Shown in pieces: positions 1 to 8,939 of a stretch of DNA of 33,970 bases (positions are counted from its first letter, which is position 1; each line of letters begins with the position of its first letter). Origin of the DNA: Bdellovibrionales bacterium RIFOXYD1_FULL_55_31 (GTDB lineage Bacteria; Bdellovibrionota; UBA1018); the NCBI GenBank assembly GCA_001770175.1, contig MEQK01000165.1, positions 1-33,970 on the forward strand. Reading direction: 5' to 3'. The position numbers and the translations under genes are program-made. The notes under the pieces are model-generated. The model was not told where the DNA came from and did not search any database. It saw nothing but the letters and a program-made list of their open reading frames with translations.

Positions 1-1098
1 GGAGCATCGCTGGGCGGTATTGCCCAGATTTTTTCAAATTTTTCAGACCTTCTGGCCATCGGTGGGAGCCAGAGATCCGTCGGATTGAGCATTGGCTCGT
101 CTTCGATCAAACTCGTCGAACTCCAGAAAGTCGGAAAAGGCTGGCGCCTCCTGCATTTCGGAATCGTTCAATTGCCCGAAGATGTCATCGTCAACCGTGA
201 AATCGCGAACCCCATCTCCGTCGTCGACAATCTCAAGACGCTAGTCTCTCAAATCAAGCTCGGCACCAAAAACGTCTGCACCTCACTTTCAGGAACGTCT
301 TTGATTATCAAACGGATGACGGTCGACGTCCCGAAACTGAGGGATCTCCAGGCGCAGGTGTTTTGGGAAGCCGAGCAATACCTGCCATTTGACGTCTCCG
401 AAGTCGTAATGGACTTCCAGATGATTTCACGCTCCAAGGACAACAAAACAGACGTCATTCTCGTCGCTGTGAAAAAGAGCGTGCTGGACAGCTACATGGC
501 TTGTGTCGAAGATTCAGGCCTCAGAGCGAAAATCGTGGACGTTGATTTCTTCGCGCTCCAGAACCTTTATGAAGCGAATTACCCACTGAACCCAAGCGAA
601 GCCGTTGCGATCGTCGACATCGGCGCAAGTTCGTTGAAACTTGCCATTCTCCATGGCGGCGTTCCGATTTTCACGAAAGATTCCGCTCTGGGCGGCAGGA
701 ATTTAACGGCTGAAATACAGAAGCATCTCAATCTGTCGTATGCTGACGCTGAAACCCTGAAAATGGGTGGAGTTGCCGGCACCATGCCACAGGAAGTCAG
801 CGATCTGATGCATCTCATGGCCGAAAATTTTGGAACTGAGATCAAAAGGGGAATCGACTTCTACAACGCTTCTTCATCGGGAGCTCCGGTCTCCTGCGTG
901 CTTCTTGCCGGAGGAAGCGCGCGAATTCCCGGGCTGGCCAAGAATGTCGAGGACGTGGTCCGAGTACCTACCCAGCTGATCAACCCGTTCAATTCGATTT
1001 CGTACGATCCGGCGATCTTCGCTCCGGACTATCTGCAGGCAATCGCACCGATCGCCGCGATTCCGATCGGCCTTGCCTTGAGAGCGGGTTCAGCATGA
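1..1098 (+). CDS. pilM: Type IV pilus assembly protein PilM (5' partial)
   Basis: Cytoplasmic actin-like (FtsA/PilM fold) protein of the type IV pilus alignment complex; PilM binds nucleotide and the N-terminal tail of PilN. The reading frame is open without a stop from base 1. A TTG at 85 would begin inside the first conserved strand (SIGSSSIKLVEL), leaving no room for the usual N-terminus, so the true start is probably upstream of the window. The second nucleotide-binding motif is visible around VDIGASSLKLAI, and the C-terminal LLAGGSARIPGL motif is typical of the family. Odd point: the first phosphate motif, normally GLDIG or GLEIG, reads GLSIG. The stop overlaps the pilN start as ATGA (1095-1098). 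Followed by pilN, pilO, pilP and pilQ in the standard order, which makes the assignment firm. Confidence 0.93.
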   Translation, partial: GASLGGIAQIFSNFSDLLAIGGSQRSVGLSIGSSSIKLVELQKVGKGWRLLHFGIVQLPEDVIVNREIANPISVVDNLKTLVSQIKLGTKNVCTSLSGTSLIIKRMTVDVPKLRDLQAQVFWEAEQYLPFDVSEVVMDFQMISRSKDNKTDVILVAVKKSVLDSYMACVEDSGLRAKIVDVDFFALQNLYEANYPLNPSEAVAIVDIGASSLKLAILHGGVPIFTKDSALGGRNLTAEIQKHLNLSYADAETLKMGGVAGTMPQEVSDLMHLMAENFGTEIKRGIDFYNASSSGAPVSCVLLAGGSARIPGLAKNVEDVVRVPTQLINPFNSISYDPAIFAPDYLQAIAPIAAIPIGLALRAGSA

Positions 1099-1724
1099 TC
1101 AGGATCAATCTTGCGAGCCGCAAACAATCGCAGTCAACCGGAGATTCAAAAATAGGCCTGAGCAGCAGACTGGGCGGCTTCGATTCCGATTTTTTCAAGG
1201 ACCCAATCGTATACCGCACGCTGCTCGTGGCCTTTTTATGTTTTCTCGCAGGAAACGTGGCAGACAGCTTCAAAGAAGAAAAGATGAAACGGGTCGAAGG
1301 CGCACTGGCCGCAATGACGGCAGACCGGACAAAACTCGAGAAAGAATCCGGGCAAATGAAGTATTACGAGGAACTCCGAAAGAGCCTCGAAGCGGACGAA
1401 GCCATTATCAAACGAAAACTCGATACCATCCTCGAGCTGATCGCGGATCGGAATGTCCCGCCGCGCATCCTGAGAACGCTCGCCAATTCCATACCAAAAG
1501 AGGTGTGGCTCTCGCAGTTCGCCATCCGTGACGGCGAAGTCACCATCAAAGGAGGCGCCGCCGGTTTCACGCAGATTTCGGATTTCATAAAGGCGCTCAC
1601 TGAAAGCGCCTACTTCGGCGACGTCAACATGAAGAACAGCGTACAGGGCAAAGAAGGCGGCGCCGACATCGCCGAGTTCGAGCTGGCTGCCAAACAGTCG
1701 AAAGGGATCTTCCGTGGACGCTGA
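1095..1724 (+). CDS. pilN: Type IV pilus assembly protein PilN
   Basis: Bitopic inner-membrane protein of 209 residues that pairs with PilO and is held by PilM at its cytoplasmic tail. Layout: short cytoplasmic N-terminus starting MIRINLASRK, one membrane segment at about residues 38-57, a charged coiled coil at about 60-110, then a periplasmic ferredoxin-like domain at about 120-200. The family's PilM-binding motif is INLLP; here only INL is kept and is followed by ASRK. The start is ATG at 1095, coupled to the pilM stop through ATGA. The 3' end overlaps the pilO start by 11 bases. Identity rests on position between pilM and pilO and on this layout; sequence conservation is low, as is usual for PilN. 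Confidence 0.92.
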   Translation: MIRINLASRKQSQSTGDSKIGLSSRLGGFDSDFFKDPIVYRTLLVAFLCFLAGNVADSFKEEKMKRVEGALAAMTADRTKLEKESGQMKYYEELRKSLEADEAIIKRKLDTILELIADRNVPPRILRTLANSIPKEVWLSQFAIRDGEVTIKGGAAGFTQISDFIKALTESAYFGDVNMKNSVQGKEGGADIAEFELAAKQSKGIFRGR

Positions 1725-2445
1725 AGGGCTAAAGGGCATTCTCGTCAAAATCCCGCTGATTCCGGTTCTGATCCTGTGGGCAATCTATTTGGGATGGGAT
1801 TATTACGGCTTCCTGAAAGACGACACCTCGCCCTTGTCCCAGAAGGTCAGGGACATTGAATTGGTCAAGACGGATATCGAGAAACTGAAAGGCAAGATCA
1901 AGCTGATTCAAGACTTCAAGAACAACCTGGAGCAGAAAAGGGTCACGCTCAGGAATATCACCCAGGAATTGGAGTCCCTCAAAACCACGCTTTCAGAGAC
2001 CCTGGACGAAGCCGAATTCATCAGGAGCTCGATCACCGAGGCCAAACGAATTGGACTTACGGTCCTCAGCCTGAAGCCGACTGGCTCAAATGCCCGTGAA
2101 TATTATATTGAGCGGGAATTCGAGCTGAAATTCCGTGGTGTTTACGTACAGCTCCTCATTTTTCTGGAACGTCTCGGAAACATGCAAAAGATCGTCAGAG
2201 TGGATAATTTCGAGATGAAACCGATCAGCTCCAGCAGCGCCCGGTATGTTGAACTCGAAGGAACTCTTCAGCTGAAGGCCTACCGGTATCTTGGCTCCAA
2301 GGCTGATGAATTGGCGAAGAAAAACGAGCCCGAAGCCACGAACCAGACGACTCCGGCAACACGAGAAGCCCCGCCCGCAAATTCAGGAGCAAGTCCGGTC
2401 CCGGCGCAAAAACCGGTCGGCACAACGTCTTCGGGGGGAACATGA
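1714..2445 (+). CDS. pilO: Type IV pilus assembly protein PilO
   Basis: Inner-membrane partner of PilN, 243 residues, starting with GTG at 1714 inside the end of pilN. It has a short N-terminal tail, one membrane segment at about residues 8-33, a coiled coil at about 45-95, and a periplasmic ferredoxin-like domain at about 105-200 (core VYVQLLIFLERLGNMQKIV, typical of PilO). The last 35-40 residues form a low-complexity Pro/Ala/Thr tail with an APPA run. PilO is often shorter, so this tail is an extra that may extend across the periplasm towards PilP/PilQ. The stop overlaps the pilP start as ATGA (2442-2445). Confidence 0.92.
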   Translation: MDAEGLKGILVKIPLIPVLILWAIYLGWDYYGFLKDDTSPLSQKVRDIELVKTDIEKLKGKIKLIQDFKNNLEQKRVTLRNITQELESLKTTLSETLDEAEFIRSSITEAKRIGLTVLSLKPTGSNAREYYIEREFELKFRGVYVQLLIFLERLGNMQKIVRVDNFEMKPISSSSARYVELEGTLQLKAYRYLGSKADELAKKNEPEATNQTTPATREAPPANSGASPVPAQKPVGTTSSGGT

Positions 2446-3014
2446 CCGTTTCCCTCCGCTCTTCGGCTTGGCTACTCCCGGTTCTCGTCACGATGAGCTT
2501 CGCGACTGATCTCGTTGGAGCACTGGCTGCGCCCGCGACGTCGCCCGGCTCCGAGGCAACCACGGGGGCTGCTGCGACAGCGGAAGCAAGTTCGGGATCG
2601 TCCATTTCGGACGATCTCCTCAAAATGCGTGATCCTTTCAAACGGCCTTTCCTTGAAGTGAAGAAGGGAACGCCCAAACATGAACTCGAAAATTACGCTC
2701 TGGATTCCCTGAAACTGACCGGTATTTTGACCGGCCCGGTCCGGATGCGTGCCATGCTTCTCACCCCGGATGGCAAGACTTTCATAGTCTCCGAAAAAAC
2801 AAAAATCGGCACCCGCAACGGTGAAATCAGGAGAATCACTTCGGAATCGGTCCATGTACGGGAAAACGTCGTCAACATCCTCGGACAGCCGGAAAAGATC
2901 GACACCGTCATTTATTTTCAACATCAAAACAAGAATGATGAAAGATCCGGAGCCTTAAACCCGGCCTCGATTCCGAACTTTAGTCCGGCCTCAAGTCCCG
3001 GAGAATCACATTAA
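2442..3014 (+). CDS. pilP: Type IV pilus protein PilP
   Basis: Periplasmic linker between the PilN/PilO inner-membrane complex and the PilQ secretin, 190 residues. An export signal ends near ALAA (about residue 29), then a disordered Ala/Ser/Thr stretch, the family signature MRDPF at about residue 64, and a small beta domain beginning YALDSLKLTGIL and ending near residue 160. PilP is normally a lipoprotein anchored through an N-terminal cysteine. This protein contains no cysteine, so it must be either a soluble periplasmic protein or tethered by an uncleaved signal. ATGA overlap with pilO; the TAATG at its end couples it to pilQ. Confidence 0.9.
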   Translation: MTVSLRSSAWLLPVLVTMSFATDLVGALAAPATSPGSEATTGAAATAEASSGSSISDDLLKMRDPFKRPFLEVKKGTPKHELENYALDSLKLTGILTGPVRMRAMLLTPDGKTFIVSEKTKIGTRNGEIRRITSESVHVRENVVNILGQPEKIDTVIYFQHQNKNDERSGALNPASIPNFSPASSPGESH

Positions 3015-4867
3015 TGAGCCAACAGGGGGCGCATATGAGTTGCAGGAAGCAGTTCACGACAGGAGCCGTTTTCGTGGCTTTAGCGGCAATCCTCCTACCC
3101 GAAACGGCATGGGCGATCACCCGGATCACCTCCGTCGATTTCAGGGGAACCGTAGAGCCGAATCAAATCGAGATTCATGCCGATTCCACGATCACCTACG
3201 AAATGCAGGAGAACCCTACAGACCGGCAAATCGTCATCGAAATCAAAGACGCTCAGCTTTCAACCGCGGCTTCCCGCAAAATCGACACCTCCTCTTTCGA
3301 CAGCAACGTCACCCTGATCAGCCCCTATCAGGTGCAAGGACAGAGCAACACCGTTCGCGTCGTCGTTCAGCTCCGGGAGCCGGGAACTGCTGAGCTCGCG
3401 AGCGACGGTAATGTCTTGCGACTGAGCGTTCCGAATCCGGGTGGCCAAACGCGCGCTGCCGAATCTCCGACAGCAGAGCAGGAAGTGCCGCCCGCCCCGC
3501 TAGCCGAGACCAGCGACATCGCGCGCAGCCAACCCGAGCCAAAACCAACCGGCAGTTCAAAGCTTGAAGAGTTCATGGAAGGCCGGACCACCCAGAGATT
3601 CGTGGGCAAGCCAATCACGCTTCAGGTCAAGGACGTGGAAGCCGCGGATGTATTCCGGATGATCGGCGAAGCCAGCGGCTTCAACATCGTGCTCGGCGAT
3701 GACGTCAAAGGGAAAGTAACTCTGTCGTTAGTCGATGTGCCGTGGGATCAGGCGCTCGACGTACTCCTGCACACGCTTCACCTGGGAGCGGAACGAAACG
3801 GTAACATTCTCAGGATCATCACTCTTCAGAACCTGACCGCTGAAAAAACGGAGGAGCTGAAAGCCTCGCTCGCGGCCCAGGCGAACACCCCTCGAATCAC
3901 GAGGATCTTTCCGATCAGTTATGCATCGCTGCCCGACTTGTCCGCGATTCTCAGCAAATTTGCCACGACGACGGGCGCCTCCCCGGACACGATGGTTCAA
4001 GTCGACAACCGGACGAACAGCCTGATCATCAGGGATATCCCCGATAATATCGAAAAAATGCGGAAACTCATCGAGCAACTCGATACCCAAACACCTCAGG
4101 TCCTGATCGAAGCAAAAGTGGTCGAAGCCTCAGAAAACTTTTCAAAGACCCTTTCAGGGAGCCTCGGCCTTTCGGGGGGAAGGCCCACCTCAGGCTTCGC
4201 CAGCATGGCGGGCGCAAACCCGATCGATCCTCTGGTCGGTACCCCGGGGGTTTTCGATGATGGAAATGCGGTATCGTCCGCGACGGTGACGGGCGGTGGA
4301 ATTGGCCTCGGCATCACGCCTTCGCTCTCGTTCATTTCGAACCTCAGAATTAATGCGCTCATCAACATGAACGAGAATGAGAGTCAGGTGAAGGTGGTCT
4401 CGTCTCCGAAGACAGTCGTACTGAACAAGGAATCAGCCTCGATCGTCCAAGGAACACCGGTTCTGATCGCAGGAACCACCACGGTTCCCGGCGTCGGGAC
4501 CGTCCCGACGACACAGATGCAATCGGCAAATCTGAGCCTCGACGTCACCCCAACAGTCACCAACGAGGGAAGTGTTCTGATGAGACTGGCGGTTTCAAAA
4601 GATAACCCGGTCACAATCGGAACGAACTCGGGAATCGCGACCCGTAAAATCACGACGCTGGTCCTTGTCGACAGCGGCTCCACGCTAGTGATCGGCGGGA
4701 TTTACTCCATGCGTTCCGAAAATACCAGTTCCGGCTTCCCGTTTCTCAGGAAGATTCCCATTCTGGGGATTCTCTTCGGAAACGAATCCGGAACCACGGA
4801 TCGCACGGAACTTTTCATTTTCATCACGCCGAGGATTCTTAATCCGAAAGAGGCGGGCCTGAGCTGA
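3014..4867 (+). CDS. pilQ: Type IV pilus secretin PilQ
   Basis: Outer-membrane secretin through which the pilus passes, up to 617 residues. Domains in order: signal peptide ending near TAWA, one AMIN domain (about 35-130), a linker rich in Pro/Glu, a secretin N0/STN domain (about 193-270), an N1-type domain (about 290-355), and the C-terminal secretin core from VLIEAKVVEA (about 365) to LFIFITPRIL near the end. It is shorter than PilQ proteins with several AMIN domains, since only one is visible. Two starts compete: ATG 3014 (TAATG with the pilP stop, GGAG about 10 bases upstream) and ATG 3035 (AGGGGG at 3024-3029, 5 bases away), which gives a more normal signal peptide beginning MSCRKQF. The stop overlaps the next gene by one base (TGATG). 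Confidence 0.96.
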   Translation: MSQQGAHMSCRKQFTTGAVFVALAAILLPETAWAITRITSVDFRGTVEPNQIEIHADSTITYEMQENPTDRQIVIEIKDAQLSTAASRKIDTSSFDSNVTLISPYQVQGQSNTVRVVVQLREPGTAELASDGNVLRLSVPNPGGQTRAAESPTAEQEVPPAPLAETSDIARSQPEPKPTGSSKLEEFMEGRTTQRFVGKPITLQVKDVEAADVFRMIGEASGFNIVLGDDVKGKVTLSLVDVPWDQALDVLLHTLHLGAERNGNILRIITLQNLTAEKTEELKASLAAQANTPRITRIFPISYASLPDLSAILSKFATTTGASPDTMVQVDNRTNSLIIRDIPDNIEKMRKLIEQLDTQTPQVLIEAKVVEASENFSKTLSGSLGLSGGRPTSGFASMAGANPIDPLVGTPGVFDDGNAVSSATVTGGGIGLGITPSLSFISNLRINALINMNENESQVKVVSSPKTVVLNKESASIVQGTPVLIAGTTTVPGVGTVPTTQMQSANLSLDVTPTVTNEGSVLMRLAVSKDNPVTIGTNSGIATRKITTLVLVDSGSTLVIGGIYSMRSENTSSGFPFLRKIPILGILFGNESGTTDRTELFIFITPRILNPKEAGLS

Positions 4868-5484
4868 TGTCAAAGCAGCAGTACCAGCCCTTGATTTACG
4901 GCTACCTCAAGAAGTACCAGGAAGATCCTGATTCGCGGATCTTCGCGCCCCTCGCCGAAGCCTACCGTAAAGCCGGACTCGTCGACGAAGCGATAGAAAT
5001 CGCCAAGGAGGGAGTTCAAAAGCATCCAAATTTTATCGGCGGCCGGGTTGCGCTCGCGCGGGCTCTTTTCGACAAGAAACTTTATACGGAAGTCGTGGAC
5101 GAACTATCGAGTCTAGTGCAGGACGCCCCGGATAACCTGGTCGCGCAAAGATTGCTTGCGGAGTCCTGTCTCATGCTCGGCAGAGTTGCCGAAGCACTCA
5201 GCGCGTACAAAATGCTGCTCTACTTCGCGCCCCAGGACGGGGAAACAGCACAGATTGTTCAGGAACTCGAAGCCCAAGCATACGACAAAGGCACCCTCGT
5301 CCTGAGGACCGACCCCGCGCCGGAATTCCACAGTTTTACCGAACATACCGCGCAAGGCGCTATAGCGGACGATCCAGAACGCCGTCGCGGCGTTTGGATC
5401 AGGCAAATCGAACTGCTCCAGTCTTTGTTGCAAAGAGTCGAGAGATACAAAACAATTCACCGTATCCAGAATTCGCCGAGTTGA
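4867..5484 (+). CDS. TPR protein downstream of pilQ
   Basis: A 205-residue protein with tandem tetratricopeptide repeats and no signal peptide, therefore probably cytoplasmic. Repeats are visible from about residue 28 (PLAEAYRKAGLVDEAIEIA), again near 62 and near 98-130 (LAESCLMLGRVAEALSAYKM). The last 60 residues are not TPR-like. The start ATG overlaps the pilQ stop, so it is translationally coupled to the pilus genes. TPR proteins such as PilF/Tgl/PilW help secretins assemble, but those are lipoproteins, which this is not; a scaffold role in the pilus cluster is inference only. Confidence 0.82.
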   Translation: MSKQQYQPLIYGYLKKYQEDPDSRIFAPLAEAYRKAGLVDEAIEIAKEGVQKHPNFIGGRVALARALFDKKLYTEVVDELSSLVQDAPDNLVAQRLLAESCLMLGRVAEALSAYKMLLYFAPQDGETAQIVQELEAQAYDKGTLVLRTDPAPEFHSFTEHTAQGAIADDPERRRGVWIRQIELLQSLLQRVERYKTIHRIQNSPS

Positions 5485-5515
5485 CACCCAGACGCAGCTC
5501 GGATAGAAATTCGGC

Positions 5516-6079
5516 ATGTACGCAACAAATCAGTTTCGCAAAGGCCTCAAGGTCGAGATAGACGGTATTCCTTACGAGATCGTGGATTTTCAGCATGTCA
5601 GCCCCGGAAAGGGACGGGCGTTCACCCGAACAAAGTTGAAGAACATGCTGAATCAGAATGTCATTGAACGGACGATCACGTCCGGCGACAAGCTGGACCG
5701 GGCCAATACCGAAGAAAAGGAAATGCAATTCCTTTACAAAGACATCGGCGGCTATCATTTCATGAATAACGCCAATTACGAGCAGATCACCCTCAATGAA
5801 GAACAGCTCGGAACCGGGAAAGATTTCCTTCAGGAAAATCTCGTCATCAAGGTCATGTATTTCAATGAACGCCCGATCGGAGTCGAACTTCCGACTTTCG
5901 TCGTGCTCAAAATCGTCGAGACGGAACCGTCTTTCAGGGGCGACACCGTGACCGGTGGCTCAAAGCCCGCCAAGCTCGAAACCGGCGCCGTCGTCGCGGT
6001 CCCCTTCCATCTCAAAGAAGGCGATCTGATCAAGGTTGACACCCGCGATTACAGCTACTCTGAAAAGGCAAATAAGTAA
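5516..6079 (+). CDS. efp: Translation elongation factor P
   Basis: Rescues ribosomes stalled on proline runs by entering the E site and stabilising the P-site peptidyl-tRNA. The 187-residue length is standard. The KOW-like first domain carries the tip loop SPGKGRAF with lysine at residue 32, where a post-translational modification usually sits. The central OB domain and C-terminal domain (ending near [15 protein letters not shown]) are intact. A lysine tip excludes the EarP/rhamnose type and leaves beta-lysylation, another lysine modification, or none; no modification gene is in the window. It lies 31 bases after the TPR gene and 1 base before the accB start, so it probably belongs to the same transcript. 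Confidence 0.98.
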   Translation: MYATNQFRKGLKVEIDGIPYEIVDFQHVSPGKGRAFTRTKLKNMLNQNVIERTITSGDKLDRANTEEKEMQFLYKDIGGYHFMNNANYEQITLNEEQLGTGKDFLQENLVIKVMYFNERPIGVELPTFVVLKIVETEPSFRGDTVTGGSKPAKLETGAVVAVPFHLKEGDLIKVDTRDYSYSEKANK

Positions 6080-6080
6080 C

Positions 6081-6614
6081 GTGGCGAAAGCACGAAAAAG
6101 CAAATCCACTGGGGGATTGGCGAAATTGGCTAACGATGAACTTTTCCGTCTCGAGCGCATCCTGAAGTTGATGTCTCGCAACCAGGTCGCCGAACTGGAA
6201 TGGGAAAAGAACGGAGAACGGCTTCGCCTACGAAGCCACACCGGCGCCGCTTCATTCGATGAGGAAATCGAAACGGTGACCTTGCGCCAAGGAACGATCC
6301 GGACAGCAATGGCGGTACCAGCTCCCGTTCCGGAGTTGCCGGCGCCAGTCGGCGGAAAAGCTTCCGCCGCCAGCAACCAAAAGCAAATCACTTCCCCTTT
6401 CGTCGGGACGTTTTATCGGGCGGCATCTCCAACTGCGGACCCCTATGTGCGCGAGGGACAGGTCGTAAAACGCGGTGACGTTCTTTGTATCATCGAAGCA
6501 ATGAAACTCATGAACGAGATCGAGGCCGAGATGGCCGGAAAGGTCGTTTCAGTTCTTGTCGAAAACGGCCAGCCAGTCGAATTCGGCGAACCCTTGTTTA
6601 TGATCGAAGTCTGA
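6081..6614 (+). CDS. accB: Biotin carboxyl carrier protein of acetyl-CoA carboxylase
   Basis: Carries the biotin that shuttles carboxyl groups in acetyl-CoA carboxylase, the first step of fatty-acid synthesis. 177 residues from GTG 6081, one base after the efp stop. An N-terminal helical region (about 18-45) is followed by a Pro/Ala-rich linker (about 75-95) and the biotinyl domain (about 103-177). The biotinylated lysine is K142 in EAMKLMNE, the classic motif. An upstream TTG at 6036 would sit inside efp and has no support, so GTG 6081 is preferred; it adds about 18 basic residues compared with typical AccB. accC follows 24 bases later. Confidence 0.95.
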   Translation: MAKARKSKSTGGLAKLANDELFRLERILKLMSRNQVAELEWEKNGERLRLRSHTGAASFDEEIETVTLRQGTIRTAMAVPAPVPELPAPVGGKASAASNQKQITSPFVGTFYRAASPTADPYVREGQVVKRGDVLCIIEAMKLMNEIEAEMAGKVVSVLVENGQPVEFGEPLFMIEV

Positions 6615-6638
6615 CGCGAAGGAGCGTGTCCCATTACG

Positions 6639-7997
6639 ATGTCAGCACCCCTTTTTCGCAAAGTTCTGATCGCGAATCGCGGAGAGATCGCGCTTCGCGT
6701 AATCCGGGCCTGTCGTGAGATGGGAATATCGACCGTCGCGGTTTATTCGACGGCCGACGAACACTCACTCCACGTCAAGCTGGCTGATGAGGCCGTTTGC
6801 ATCGGTCCCCCGCGCGCGAAACTGAGTTACCTGAACATCGCAAGCATCTTGTCGGCGGCCGACATCACGGGGGCTGATGCGATCCACCCCGGTTACGGAT
6901 TTCTCTCCGAAAACGCCGAATTTGCGAAACTTTGCCAGGCATGCAAGATCACCTTCATCGGGCCAAGCGCCGCGAATATCGAGGAGATGGGTGATAAGAC
7001 CCGCGCCCGGCGCATCGCGCGCGAAGCGGGTGTCCCTCTTCTTCCCGGAACCCTTTCGGCTGTTTCGGGGATTGAGGAAGCGGTCGAGGAAGCGGAAAAG
7101 ATCGGATATCCGATTATTCTGAAGGCTGCCGCCGGCGGTGGAGGGAAAGGGATTCACGTCGTTTACAGCGAGGATCAGCTACGATCCTCGTTCGAAAGGG
7201 TCAGCTCCGAGGCAGGAGCCGCTTTCGGAAATCCCGCGATGTACGTTGAAAAATATTGTGAGCACCCACGGCATGTGGAAATTCAGGTCCTCTGTGACAA
7301 ACACGGGAACCGGATTTCCCTGGGTGAGCGTGACTGCACGATTCAACGACGACATCAAAAGATGCTCGAAGAAAGTCCAAGTCCGATCATGGATCAAAAA
7401 CTGCGGGAATCCATGAGTAAGGCCGCCCTGAAGCTTTGCCACGCCGTGAAGTACGAGAACGTCGGAACTGTCGAGTTCCTGGTCGATGAAAAGAAAAATT
7501 TCTACTTCATGGAAATGAACACCCGCATTCAGGTCGAGCATCCGGTGACCGAGATGGTGACAGGATTGGATCTCGTCAAAGAACAGATCCGGGCGGCAGC
7601 CGGCAAAACCCTGAAAATCAAACAATCCGAGATCAAGATCATTTCTCATTCCATTGAATGCCGGATCAATGCGGAAGACTCCGAGCGGCTGGCCCCTTCT
7701 CCGGGGACAATCACGGCATACCACCTCCCCGGCGGAATGGGTGTAAGAGTCGATTCGTTCGTCTATGATCAATACAAGGTTTTACCTTACTACGATTCCA
7801 TGATCGGAAAGCTGATCGTTCATGCTCCAACCAGGGCGGACGCGATCGCGAAAATGCGTCAAGCCCTTGACGAATTCGTCGTGGAAGGCATCAAAACAAA
7901 CATCGCGTTCCACAAAAAAATCCTTTCGAGCAAGAAATTCAGGGAAGCCTCCTACGATACGCATTTTTTGGAAGAGTTTCTCCCAAAATACGAGTAA
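6639..7997 (+). CDS. accC: Biotin carboxylase subunit of acetyl-CoA carboxylase
   Basis: ATP-grasp enzyme that carboxylates biotin on AccB using bicarbonate and ATP. 452 residues, the usual length. Visible signatures: N-terminal VLIANRGEIALRVIRA, the glycine-rich ATP loop KAAAGGGGKG, the metal/active-site segment MEMNTRIQVEHPVTE, and C-terminal RINAEDSERLAPSPG. All expected catalytic motifs are present. The start is ATG 6639; GGAG lies about 15 bases upstream, rather far. It pairs with accB in the common accBC order; the carboxyltransferase genes (accA, accD) are not in the window. Confidence 0.98.
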   Translation: MSAPLFRKVLIANRGEIALRVIRACREMGISTVAVYSTADEHSLHVKLADEAVCIGPPRAKLSYLNIASILSAADITGADAIHPGYGFLSENAEFAKLCQACKITFIGPSAANIEEMGDKTRARRIAREAGVPLLPGTLSAVSGIEEAVEEAEKIGYPIILKAAAGGGGKGIHVVYSEDQLRSSFERVSSEAGAAFGNPAMYVEKYCEHPRHVEIQVLCDKHGNRISLGERDCTIQRRHQKMLEESPSPIMDQKLRESMSKAALKLCHAVKYENVGTVEFLVDEKKNFYFMEMNTRIQVEHPVTEMVTGLDLVKEQIRAAAGKTLKIKQSEIKIISHSIECRINAEDSERLAPSPGTITAYHLPGGMGVRVDSFVYDQYKVLPYYDSMIGKLIVHAPTRADAIAKMRQALDEFVVEGIKTNIAFHKKILSSKKFREASYDTHFLEEFLPKYE

Positions 7998-8009
7998 AAT
8001 TAAACAGTT

Positions 8010-8939
8010 GTGGGAAAGAAAGACGATCCCGGCACGCCCGGAAAGAAACCCGCGAAGGCACTCGATCGTTCAGGCGAGACGGGCGAAGTTACGCGAGTCG
8101 ATCTCGGCGATGACCTCATCGAAAAAACCGCGGATCTGATCGGAGTTCCTCAGCAGCACTCCTCCGAAATTTCCAACGACGGAACGATCAGTTCGGATCC
8201 ATTCGAATCAATCGACAGCCGATTGCATAGCGCTCGCATTCTCATCGGAGAAGGAATGCTCGAGCAGGCCAAAAAGCTCCTCCATCACATTCTCGTCACA
8301 GACCGGGGATATGTACCCGCGAGGCAAGCGCTGGAGGAGATCCACGAAACCGAACTCAAGCAAATTTTCGGGGAAGACCGCCGAGGCGATCGACGGCGCG
8401 CGAAACAAAACGCTCTGCATGAACTCTGGGAGGATCCGTCGGAAGTCGTTGAGCAACTCGACAACGATCTCGGACTCGAATTGTTCCAGGATTCGGAATC
8501 CATGGGACTCTTCAGCAGGAATCTCGACTCCATGCTCGCCGATTCCAGCCCTCAAGACTTCGTGGACCTCGGCATTGGATTTTTAGAAATCGGATTGTGC
8601 GCTCTGGCCTCCCAGCTGTTCCGAAGGGCTGCCGATACCCTGAAAAACGAAACATCCCAAGAACCAGATGCTGTCGGTGACCTCACTGCCGCGGTGGCCC
8701 TTGAAGCGTACGCGCTGATTCTCGCCGGAAAGCCTTTTGACGCGATCGCAAGCATGCAGGGGCTGCTGAACGATTCAGAAATTAAAGCGGACCGAAAGCT
8801 CGAACTCTTTTACCTGATGGGGAGGGCTTACGATTCCCTTAAGAAGCCCGAAATAGCACTGCAGTGGTATTTCCGGGTGAAGGAAATCGACCCAGGATAT
8901 CGAGACGTCCAAGAACGAATCCGTAAGAGATGCAGATGA
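8010..8939 (+). CDS. TPR protein between accC and the TamB-like gene
   Basis: A 309-residue protein starting with GTG 8010, 12 bases after accC. No signal peptide. The first 65 residues are polar and probably disordered. Helical repeats follow (LHSARILIGEGMLEQAKKLL near 70-90, then 180-200) and a clear C-terminal TPR pair at about 240-300 (FYLMGRAYDSLKKPEIALQWYFRVKEIDPG). A highly acidic/basic stretch lies around 115-150. The function is unknown; the shared operon with envelope genes suggests an adaptor. Its stop overlaps the next start as ATGA at 8936-8939. Confidence 0.8.
   Translation: MGKKDDPGTPGKKPAKALDRSGETGEVTRVDLGDDLIEKTADLIGVPQQHSSEISNDGTISSDPFESIDSRLHSARILIGEGMLEQAKKLLHHILVTDRGYVPARQALEEIHETELKQIFGEDRRGDRRRAKQNALHELWEDPSEVVEQLDNDLGLELFQDSESMGLFSRNLDSMLADSSPQDFVDLGIGFLEIGLCALASQLFRRAADTLKNETSQEPDAVGDLTAAVALEAYALILAGKPFDAIASMQGLLNDSEIKADRKLELFYLMGRAYDSLKKPEIALQWYFRVKEIDPGYRDVQERIRKRCR

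Noticed and set aside
6036-6080. Upstream TTG start for accB overlapping efp
   Set aside because: It lies within the coding end of efp with no ribosome-binding site; GTG 6081 directly after the efp stop is simpler.
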